DNA of 19,382 nucleotides. Source: Akkermansiaceae bacterium UBA2367 (GTDB taxonomy: Bacteria > Verrucomicrobiota > Verrucomicrobiia > Verrucomicrobiales > DEV007). This document shows positions 14,403-19,382 of this stretch, piece after piece. The position numbers and the translations under genes were made by a program. Position 1 is the first letter of the stretch, and every line of letters begins with the position of its first letter. Location of the stretch: assembly GCA_002344525.1 (NCBI GenBank), contig DDTJ01000011.1:20251-39632 (forward strand), read 5' to 3'. The notes beneath the pieces were generated by a model. That model had not been told where the DNA came from and did no database searches. It worked only from the letters and a program-made list of their open reading frames with translations.

Positions 14403-14439
14403 GGAGGGATTTTGGCAGGATGGGGGGATTCCGTCAATG

Positions 14440-14465
14440 CCCCTTTCCGCGCCCCTCCCCTCCCC
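14440..14465 (-). other. Putative G-quadruplex motif
   Basis: The minus strand carries four runs of four G with loops of 1, 1 and 8 nt, in the 66-nt spacer between the sugar kinase stop and the oxidoreductase start. It is on the coding (mRNA) strand of both genes and could fold in the transcript. The third loop is one base longer than the strict canonical limit. Confidence 0.5.
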
Positions 14466-14468
14466 TGC

Positions 14469-15566
14469 TCATCGCACCACCCGGGCCCCTCCACCGCCGA
14501 CGACCTTCTGCACCTCCGAGAGCGAGGCCATGGTCGTGTCGCCGGGAGTGGTCATGGCGAGGGCGCCATGGGCCGCGCCGTATTGAACGGCCTGGGCCGG
14601 GTCGTTGAACTGGAGGAAGCCGTAGACGAGGCCCGAGGCGAAGCTGTCGCCGCCGCCGACGCGGTCGAGGATTTCGAGGTTCGGGTAGGGGTTCGACTCA
14701 TGGAACTGCCCGTCGTGCCAGCAGATCGCGGCCCAGTCGTTGACCGTCGCGGTGTGGACCTCGCGCAGGGTCGTGGCCGTGGCCTTGAAGTTGGGGAACT
14801 CCTTGATCGCCGTCTCGATCATCCTCTTGAAGTTGCCCACGTCGATGCCGCGGATGTTCTCGTCCACGCCCTCGACCTCGAAGCCGAGCGAGGCGGTGAA
14901 GTCCTCCTCGTTGCCGATCATCACATCGACGTATTTGGCGATCTCGCGGTTCACCTCCTGGGCTTTGGCGAGGCCGCCGATGGAGCTCCAGAGCGAGGGG
15001 CGGTAGTTGAGGTCGTAGCTGACGATGGTGCCGTGTTTCTGCGCCGCCTTGCAGGCCTCGATGGTGAGCTCGGCGGTCGTCTCGCTGAGCGCGGCGAAGA
15101 TGCCGCCGGTGTGGAACCAGCGGGCTCCCTGTCTGCCGAAAATCTCGTCCCAGTCGAAGTCGCCCGGCTTCATCTGGCTCGCGGCGGTGTTGGCTCGATC
15201 GGGACAGCCCACGGCTCCGCGGATGCCGAAGCCTCGCTCGGTGAAGTTCAGCCCGTTGCGCACGTCGCGGCCGATGCCGTCGTATTTCTTCCAATCGATG
15301 AAACGGGTATCGACCCCGCCTTGGAGGATGAAGTCCTCGATGAGACGGCCCACCGGGTTGTCGGCGAAGGCGGTGATGACGCCGGTGCGCAGCCCGAAGC
15401 AGCGGCGCAGACCGCGGGTGACGTTGTATTCGCCCCCGCCCTCCCAGGCGGCGAACTGGCGGGCGGTGTGGATGCGGCCCTCGCCGGGGTCGAGGCGGAG
15501 CATGACTTCGCCCATGGAGAGGCAGTCGTAGGCGGTTTCGGAGGCGGGTTTGATCGTGAGGGACAT
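14469..15566 (-). CDS. PfkB-family sugar kinase, 2-keto-3-deoxygluconate kinase-like
   Basis: A 365-residue ribokinase-fold carbohydrate kinase. The N-terminal motif is SMGEVMLRLDPGEGR with GGGEYNVTRGL (the di-glycine substrate region). The C-terminal PfkB signature GGGDSFASGL contains the catalytic base D307. The MGE(V/L)M(L/I)RL opening is typical of KDG kinases, which make 2-keto-3-deoxy-6-phosphogluconate in pectin and uronate catabolism. The protein is about 30-50 residues longer than usual, with insertions in the middle (WSSIGGLAKAQEV to about DENIRGI). The downstream pectate-lyase block supports the role, but other ketose or deoxysugar substrates remain possible. Heptamer repeats lie just before the start. 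Confidence 0.82.
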   Translation of the reverse strand: MSLTIKPASETAYDCLSMGEVMLRLDPGEGRIHTARQFAAWEGGGEYNVTRGLRRCFGLRTGVITAFADNPVGRLIEDFILQGGVDTRFIDWKKYDGIGRDVRNGLNFTERGFGIRGAVGCPDRANTAASQMKPGDFDWDEIFGRQGARWFHTGGIFAALSETTAELTIEACKAAQKHGTIVSYDLNYRPSLWSSIGGLAKAQEVNREIAKYVDVMIGNEEDFTASLGFEVEGVDENIRGIDVGNFKRMIETAIKEFPNFKATATTLREVHTATVNDWAAICWHDGQFHESNPYPNLEILDRVGGGDSFASGLVYGFLQFNDPAQAVQYGAAHGALAMTTPGDTTMASLSEVQKVVGGGGARVVR

Positions 15567-15573
15567 GGGGGAA

Positions 15574-15601
15574 GTTGAGAGTTGAGAGTGGATGGTTGAG
15601 A
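15574..15601. repeat. Four in-phase heptamers before the sugar kinase gene
   Basis: GTTGAGA, GTTGAGA, GTGGATG and GTTGAGA follow in exact 7-nt phase, starting 8 nt upstream of the kinase start codon. On the transcribed strand the unit is TCTCAAC. A TTGACT hexamer (complement of 15617-15622) could be a -35 element, which would place the expected -10 region inside the repeat. Confidence 0.7.
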
Positions 15602-15665
15602 ATCAGAGCGAAGCAAAGTCAATTGAAAGTGGATAGGCGAAGGGGGCTCGGAAGCGGTTGGCGGA

Positions 15666-15890
15666 TCAAACCAGTTCCCGCATGGGTCGCGTCCTCGGAG
15701 AGGGCAAGGGGCGCCCGTCCTCCACATGGATGCGTTCCCATTCGTCGATCACCTCCTGCAATTCCCGCGCGACCTCAATGGGGTCGTCGCCGTGGACTCC
15801 CGCAAAAAAGAGGTCCGGGCAGCGCCCGACATAGCACTGGTCCTCCTCGGACCACGCGATCCAGCGATGGTAGATGTCGGTGGGTTTCAT
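15666..15890 (-). CDS. hicB: HicB-family antitoxin (short)
   Basis: A 74-residue protein with the degenerate RNase-H-like HicB core. Visible are the strand IAWSEEDQCYVGRCPDL, then FFAGVHGDDPIEVARELQEVIDEWERI, the usual helix following the G-D-T/D turn. It stops soon after the core. The C-terminal ribbon-helix-helix or HTH DNA-binding part found in many HicB proteins is absent, so autoregulation may be weak or may rely on another factor. It overlaps hicA by 4 nt (ATGA at 15887-15890, minus strand). HicB binds and blocks HicA (family knowledge). Confidence 0.85.
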   Translation of the reverse strand: MKPTDIYHRWIAWSEEDQCYVGRCPDLFFAGVHGDDPIEVARELQEVIDEWERIHVEDGRPLPSPRTRPMRELV

Positions 15891-16084
15891 CGTTTTCCCG
15901 CTTCTTCGATGGCGGCCCGCACCTGTCTCTCTTGATACGGTTTCGCGTCGCCACCGGGTTTTCCTGAAAGGGTAACACCGATTCCCTCCGGGTGAAGGAA
16001 ATTTCGATGGCTGCCCTTGCCACCGCGATTCCTGAATCCGGCCTGCTCAAGCTCTTGGATCAACTGGCGGATTTTCCGGGGCAT
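15887..16084 (-). CDS. hicA: HicA-family mRNA interferase toxin
   Basis: A 65-residue double-stranded-RNA-binding-fold toxin that cleaves mRNA independently of ribosomes (family knowledge). Signatures are the IRQLIQELEQAGF helix, GSHRNF with the likely catalytic H26, a VTLSGKPG strand-turn and AKPYQERQVRAAIEEAG. All motif elements are intact. It starts 3 nt after the stop of the hydroxyacid dehydrogenase gene and overlaps hicB, so dehydrogenase, hicA and hicB appear to be on one transcript. That is unusual for a self-regulated toxin-antitoxin unit. Confidence 0.92.
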   Translation of the reverse strand: MPRKIRQLIQELEQAGFRNRGGKGSHRNFLHPEGIGVTLSGKPGGDAKPYQERQVRAAIEEAGKR

Positions 16085-16087
16085 CCC

Positions 16088-17062
16088 TCAGAACTTGTTC
16101 GCCTGGATGAAATCCGAATCACCCATTAGGTAGTTGATGAGGTTGTTCGTCGCCCGCATCGCCTGACGCTCGACGCTCTCGTAGGTGCGCGAGGCGATGT
16201 GGCTGGTGATGATGCAGTTCGGCGCGGTGAAGAGGGGGTGGTTCGCGGCGGGCGGCTCCTCGTCGAGGACGTCGGCTCCGTAGCCGCCGACCTTGCCGCT
16301 GACGAGGGCGTCGCGGATGTCCGCCGTCTCCACCAGCTCGCCGCGGGCGCAGTTCAGGACGATGACGCCGTCCTTCATCTCGGCGATCTTCTCGGCGTTG
16401 ATCATGCCCCGGGTGTTCTCGTCGAGGAAGCAGTGCAGGCTCACGACGTTCGCGCCGAGGAGGACTTCATCCATCGTGGCGCAGCGGGTCACGTCGTGCT
16501 CGGCGGCGAAGGCCTCGTCGAAGTAGGGATCGTAGGCGATCACCGACATGCCGAAGGCCTTCGCCCTCGTGGCGACCTCCTTGCCGATGCGGCCGAGGCC
16601 GATGATGCCCATCGTGCTGCCAAGGATCTCGTGGCCGACGGGTTTCTTCCATCCGGCGACCCACTTCCCGGCAGCGACATCGACCGCGTTCTCCTGGATC
16701 TTCTTGGTGAGGCCGAGGAGCAGGCCGAAGGTGTGCTCAGCCACGGTAGTGTGGTTGACGCCGGGGGTGTTGAGCACAGGGATGCGCTTCTCCGTGGCGT
16801 AGGCGACATCGATCTTGTCGAGGCCGATGCCGTATTTGCTGATGACCTTCAGGCGCGGCAGGGACTTGTCGATGACCGCGCGAGTGATGGCGTCGTCACC
16901 GCAGAGGAAGGCGTCGAACTCCCCCGCGAGGTCGAGCATGGCGGACTCGGGGAGGGGGCCGCGCTCGCGCGCGATCTCGAAGCCTTGCGATTCGAGGAGG
17001 GCGTGGTGGGGGCCGGGGGTGTCCTGGTAGCTGGTGGTGGAGAGTAAAATACGGGTTGTCAT
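16088..17062 (-). CDS. D-2-hydroxyacid dehydrogenase (SerA-like)
   Basis: A 324-residue NAD-dependent dehydrogenase of the D-isomer-specific 2-hydroxyacid family. The dinucleotide motif is GIIGLGRIGKEVA (about residues 150-162). The catalytic triad is in family positions: R240 (NCARGELV), E269 (DVLDEEPP) and H288 (SHIASRTYE). Similar single-domain proteins, without the ACT domain of full-length SerA, are annotated as phosphoglycerate dehydrogenase, glyoxylate reductase or hydroxypyruvate reductase. The substrate is not decided by sequence. KISKYGIGLDKID near residue 80 is the typical substrate-loop region. It is divergent to a small HTH-like gene with 59 nt between the starts and is followed immediately by hicA. 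Confidence 0.9.
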   Translation of the reverse strand: MTTRILLSTTSYQDTPGPHHALLESQGFEIARERGPLPESAMLDLAGEFDAFLCGDDAITRAVIDKSLPRLKVISKYGIGLDKIDVAYATEKRIPVLNTPGVNHTTVAEHTFGLLLGLTKKIQENAVDVAAGKWVAGWKKPVGHEILGSTMGIIGLGRIGKEVATRAKAFGMSVIAYDPYFDEAFAAEHDVTRCATMDEVLLGANVVSLHCFLDENTRGMINAEKIAEMKDGVIVLNCARGELVETADIRDALVSGKVGGYGADVLDEEPPAANHPLFTAPNCIITSHIASRTYESVERQAMRATNNLINYLMGDSDFIQANKF

Positions 17063-17121
17063 GGGCGGAGGGAACGCTTAGCGAGAAGACGCGCGAAAAC
17101 AAGGCGCAATTCAGTCTCCCG

Positions 17122-17385
17122 ATGCCAGATTCCCCCGAACGCGATTTCGGCCCCCAGCCGCTCGACGGGCTCCTCGCCGAGCTCGGCTTGGGGAACCACG
17201 ACCTCGTCGCCGCGAGCACGCAGCAGCTCACCCACAAACAGATCCAAAAGGCGCGGCGCGGTCGCTACGTGACCCTCAACATCCAGAGAAAGATCCTCGC
17301 CGCCCTGCAAGCCGTCGCTCCGCAAGACGGGGAAGGCGGGCCGCGGGTTTTCAAGGTCGAGGATCTGTTCAACTACCGCCCTTGA
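17122..17385 (+). CDS. Small HTH-like conserved-looking protein
   Basis: An 87-residue protein that I do not recognise by name. The start at 17122 is chosen because the open frame upstream reaches into the start region of the divergent dehydrogenase gene. The centre (about residues 25-65) reads like a Cro/C1-type helix-turn-helix: LVAASTQQLTHKQIQKAR, then RGRYVTLNIQRKILAAL. The ends are charged and Pro/Gly-rich. It lies 9 nt before the Rrf2-family gene and is probably co-transcribed with it. A DNA-binding or regulatory role is inferred from the helix pattern only. Confidence 0.65.
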   Translation: MPDSPERDFGPQPLDGLLAELGLGNHDLVAASTQQLTHKQIQKARRGRYVTLNIQRKILAALQAVAPQDGEGGPRVFKVEDLFNYRP

Positions 17386-17394
17386 TCCGCGGCC

Positions 17395-17823
17395 ATGCAG
17401 ATCTCGAAAAAAGCCGACTACGCCCTGCGGGCTATGGCCATCCTCGCGACCCTGCCGCCCGATCGCAGCCTCCAAGCGCAGGAGCTGGCCGACACAGGCA
17501 AGATCCCGATCAAGTTCCTCGAGCAGATCCTCCTCGTCCTGAAGCGCGGCGGTTTTTTGCGAAGCAAGCGCGGGGTCGGGGGAGGCTATCGGCTCGGGCG
17601 GGAGGCCCGCCTCATCTCCGTGGCCGAAGTCGTCGAGGCGGTGGACGGCGAACTGCTCCAATTCCTTGAGAAGAAGAGCTACCCCGATTTCCCCGGCGCG
17701 GCCGGCATCCTCCGCTGCCTCGCCGAGGCCGGGGAGGCGACGAACCGCCGCCTGCGCGAGACCTCTCTGGAGGACCTCATCCGGCCCGACACAGGAGACG
17801 CCATGGTGGGCTACGGGATTTGA
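17395..17823 (+). CDS. Rrf2-family transcriptional regulator
   Basis: A 142-residue winged-helix regulator. Typical Rrf2 features are the opening MQISKKADYALRAMAILA, the recognition-helix region KIPIKFLEQILLVLKRGGFL, and the wing RSKRGVGGGYRLGR. The Fe-S-sensing members (IscR, NsrR) carry three conserved cysteines in the second half. Here only one cysteine is visible (ILRCLAE), so cluster binding of that kind is unlikely. It may respond to another signal. It is downstream of, and close to, the small HTH-like gene. Targets are unknown; the divergent hydroxyacid dehydrogenase promoter is the nearest candidate. Confidence 0.9.
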   Translation: MQISKKADYALRAMAILATLPPDRSLQAQELADTGKIPIKFLEQILLVLKRGGFLRSKRGVGGGYRLGREARLISVAEVVEAVDGELLQFLEKKSYPDFPGAAGILRCLAEAGEATNRRLRETSLEDLIRPDTGDAMVGYGI

Positions 17824-17848
17824 GGAGCGTCCTTCGGGGGATCTGTAG

Positions 17849-18029
17849 CCGAGGTCATCGACCTCGGTCCGAGCGTCGTCTGGACACCCGATCCGCCCTC
17901 GATGAGGCCGACGCTGGCGCATCCTCGAGGCCTTGGAGAACGTTCAAGGATCAGGCACCGGCGGAACGCCGGTTGCCTGCACCGCCTTCCATGAGAAGGC
18001 AGTCAAACAGAAATTGAAGTCCACTTCAA
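17849..18029. repeat. Array of short perfect hairpins (REP/BIME-like region)
   Basis: Five palindromes occur within 181 nt. CCGAGGTC/GACCTCGG with a 3-nt loop lies at 17849-17867, immediately followed by a further CCGAG. CCTC/GAGG is at 17897-17907. An AGGCAccggcg-type stem with GAA loop is at 17953-17978, with one bulge. GCCTTC/GAAGGC is at 17984-18000. TTGAAGT/ACTTCAA with a 2-nt loop is at 18014-18029, followed by TTTTC. There is no coding frame worth calling. The last hairpin could end transcription of the Rrf2 gene. Confidence 0.6.
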
Positions 18030-18164
18030 GTTTTCATTTCAGGGGGGCTGGGGCGGGGTTGGCGGCCGGTCGCGGGCGAAACAGGGATTCTCGCTTCCAT
18101 TCGCACTCCTGGACGGCGTTTCCGTTGCTTGCCGGGTGCATGATTGGATCCGTTGTTTCCGTTG

Positions 18165-18300
18165 TCGCTTCCTGCTTTCAGGAAAAGGGGTGGAACGCCG
18201 CCATCTTGTTGCCGCACTCGGTTCCCTCGGGGCCGGTGCTGTCGGTGCAGCGCAGTCGTTCCAAAGGGGGGTGCCGTGGATGCATCGCAGTCGCTCCGGA
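18165..18300 (-). ncRNA. Candidate guide (bridge/seek) RNA region of the IS110 element
   Basis: Speculative. The transposase 3' flank contains a 6-bp hairpin (TTCCTG/CAGGAA, 18169-18184), a 7-bp perfect dyad TGGAACG/CGTTCCA (18191-18197 and 18257-18263) enclosing 59 nt, and a near-direct repeat of 17 nt (18246-18262 and 18281-18297, 15/17 identical). IS1111-group members of the IS110 family encode their guide RNA downstream of the transposase, which is this position. Strand and limits are guesses. Confidence 0.3.
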
Positions 18301-18340
18301 TCTTCGAAGTTGTCTCATCGCGAGGGATAAAGAGGGGGGA

Positions 18341-19382
18341 TCAGGCCGAGGCCGGTTGCGGGCGGCGGTCGGGCTGGTAGTCGCCCTGCCCTTCCCAGAG
18401 GGCCAGCAGCAGCACCGCCAGCTTGCGGGCCACGGCGACGACGGCTTTCCTCTTCGCCCGGGAGCCTCCGCGCTCGGCGAGCTGGAGGCCCTTGCGCTTC
18501 AGGTCGCAGTCGGGGCCGAAGGGGCCGAGGATGTATTGCGCCGCCCCGACGAGCAGCCGGCGCAGGTAGGCGTCCCCGGTCTTGCTGATGCGCAGCTGCT
18601 TGTCCAGGTCGCCGGACTGGTCGCGCTTGGGGACCAGCCCGAGGTAGGCGGCCACGTCGCGCTTGCGGGCGAAGCGCTCCGGGTCGCCGACGGTCAGAAC
18701 GAAGCTCAGGGAGGTCATGGCCCCGACGCCGGGGACTTGGCGGAGCCGCCCGGTCGCGGGATAGCTCTCCTCGCAGAGCGCCTCGATGCGGCGCTCCAGC
18801 TCGCGGATGCTCTTGGTGAGCAGGTCGACGGTCTGGAGGGACGGCTCGACCATGGCGAGCAGCTCCCCGTGCTCCCCGGCCAGCAGGGTGCGGCAGCGCT
18901 TGGCGAAGCAGGCGGTGTTGGGCGAGGGCAGGCGGACGCCGAGGCTCTTGAGCGCGAAGCGGATCGAACTGATGATGTTCACGCGCTGGCGCACGAGGTT
19001 GTCGCGCAGCTTGATCTGGAGGAGGTCGCGCTGGGCTTGCTCGGAGCCGTGCTCGACGGGGTGGAGCAGCTCGGGATCGACCCGCGCGAGACGCGCGAGC
19101 ATGCGGGCGTCGGTCCGGTCGCTCTTGCGGTGGTTGGCATGGATGGCCCGCAGCTTGCGGGCGTTGGCCACGAGCACCTCGTGGCCGAGGCCTTGGAGGA
19201 AGCGGCTCGTCCACGGGCTGTGGGTTCCGACCTCCAGGGCGATGCGCGCCCCGGGGTGCTTCTGCGAGAGGCGGCGCAGGCTCTCCCTGTGGTTGGTGAC
19301 GCTGCGCTCGTCGATGATGTCGCCCGCCGCGTCGAGGACGCAGACGGCGTGCTTCTTGTCCCCGAGGTCGAGGCCGATGGTG
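18341..19382 (-). CDS. IS110-family transposase (5' end cut by window)
   Basis: 346 residues are visible and the frame is open to the window edge; only about five to ten N-terminal residues are likely missing. The N-terminal RuvC-like DEDD domain is present: D in IGLDLGDKKHAVCVLD, E in IALEVGTHSPW, and the D/D pair in KSDRTDARMLARL. A coiled middle part follows (about 165 to 220 visible residues in). The C-terminal IS116/IS110/IS902 domain has RLRQVPGVGAMTSLSF, RDVAAYLGLVPKRDQSG (probable nucleophilic serine in QSG) and ISKTGDAYLRRLLV. The reading frame and motifs are intact, so the enzyme may be active. It acts as an RNA-guided recombinase in characterised relatives (family knowledge). Confidence 0.93.
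   Translation of the reverse strand, partial: TIGLDLGDKKHAVCVLDAAGDIIDERSVTNHRESLRRLSQKHPGARIALEVGTHSPWTSRFLQGLGHEVLVANARKLRAIHANHRKSDRTDARMLARLARVDPELLHPVEHGSEQAQRDLLQIKLRDNLVRQRVNIISSIRFALKSLGVRLPSPNTACFAKRCRTLLAGEHGELLAMVEPSLQTVDLLTKSIRELERRIEALCEESYPATGRLRQVPGVGAMTSLSFVLTVGDPERFARKRDVAAYLGLVPKRDQSGDLDKQLRISKTGDAYLRRLLVGAAQYILGPFGPDCDLKRKGLQLAERGGSRAKRKAVVAVARKLAVLLLALWEGQGDYQPDRRPQPASA

Larger units (their letters stand above)
17824..18340. other. 517-nt gene-free region between Rrf2 and transposase genes
   Basis: No credible coding frame is seen here. The left half is the hairpin array at 17849-18029. The right half is the 3' flank of the IS110 transposase, whose element end is probably somewhere in 18030-18340 or slightly left of it. 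Short open frames here lack recognisable motifs. Confidence 0.7.
18030..19382 (-). mobile_element. IS110-family insertion sequence (right edge outside window)
   Basis: The element is identified by its transposase; neither end was located. The left boundary given is approximate, placed after the last hairpin of the array. IS110 elements generally lack clear terminal inverted repeats and target-site duplications, so the ends cannot be set from one copy. Confidence 0.55.

Noticed and set aside
13050..15578. Very long open frame on the plus strand (842 codons)
   Set aside because: It is antisense to the oxidoreductase and the sugar kinase, which have clear family motifs. Its Val/Ala/Glu/Asp/Gly-rich composition is typical of a GC-rich shadow frame.
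17820..18017. Small open frame in the hairpin array
   Set aside because: It overlaps the Rrf2 stop and is built from palindromes. It has no start context or recognisable domain.
18136..18380. Short plus-strand open frames in the transposase 3' flank
   Set aside because: They overlap the transposase C-terminus or the repeated/hairpin segments and show no domain. A non-coding element end is the simpler reading.

Overview
The window is GC-rich and densely coded. It looks like a chromosomal piece of a member of the Verrucomicrobiota or a PVC relative. This assignment is inference. It rests on the gene set (a DUF6528 propeller protein, Tat-secreted Gfo/Idh oxidoreductase, secreted SGNH and pectate-lyase-like proteins, an LsrF-type aldolase outside any lsr operon), on mostly weak or absent Shine-Dalgarno sequences, and on low-complexity intergenic repeats. 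No rRNA or phylogenetic marker is present to prove it.

Layout. Positions 1-118 hold no recognisable gene. 119-1030 (-) encodes a secreted DUF6528 propeller protein. After a divergent intergenic region carrying an 83-nt palindrome come a RidA-family protein and a D-threonine aldolase/D-serine dehydratase-like PLP enzyme (1362-2937, +). A UPF0175/DUF3368 toxin-antitoxin pair follows (2998-3779), then a proline-rich secreted SH3-like protein (3800-4834, -), an M19 dipeptidase (4898-5977, +), an orphan ParD-like antitoxin (6061-6459), an FMN-dependent alpha-hydroxy-acid oxidase (6574-7761) and tRNA-Ser(GCU) (7838-7925). Next, on the minus strand, are miaA (8009-8917) and an lsrF-like aldolase/thiolase (9006-9908), then an FHA-domain protein (10114-10575) flanked by two TACTC-type repeat elements.

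10754-15566 (-) is a probable pectin/uronate block. In transcription order it holds a PfkB sugar kinase resembling 2-keto-3-deoxygluconate kinase, a Tat-exported Gfo/Idh oxidoreductase, a pectate-lyase-like protein and an SGNH esterase. Upstream on the same strand lie a D-2-hydroxyacid dehydrogenase and a tightly coupled hicA-hicB pair (15666-17062). On the plus strand are a small HTH-like protein and an Rrf2 regulator (17122-17823). The window ends with a 517-nt gene-free stretch rich in hairpins and an almost complete IS110-family transposase running off the right edge.

How the genes may work together (inference). The dipeptidase, D-amino-acid PLP enzyme and RidA protein would form a coherent route from D-amino-acid-containing dipeptides to 2-aminoacrylate/imines and then ketoacids. 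The 10.7-15.6 kb block would depolymerise and de-esterify pectin and phosphorylate the resulting ketodeoxysugar acid. The most promising under-described signals are the non-coding ones: the structured 3' flank of the IS110 transposase (a candidate guide/bridge RNA), the hairpin array beside it, and a recurring style of 6-7-nt tandem repeats in intergenic regions near gene starts.
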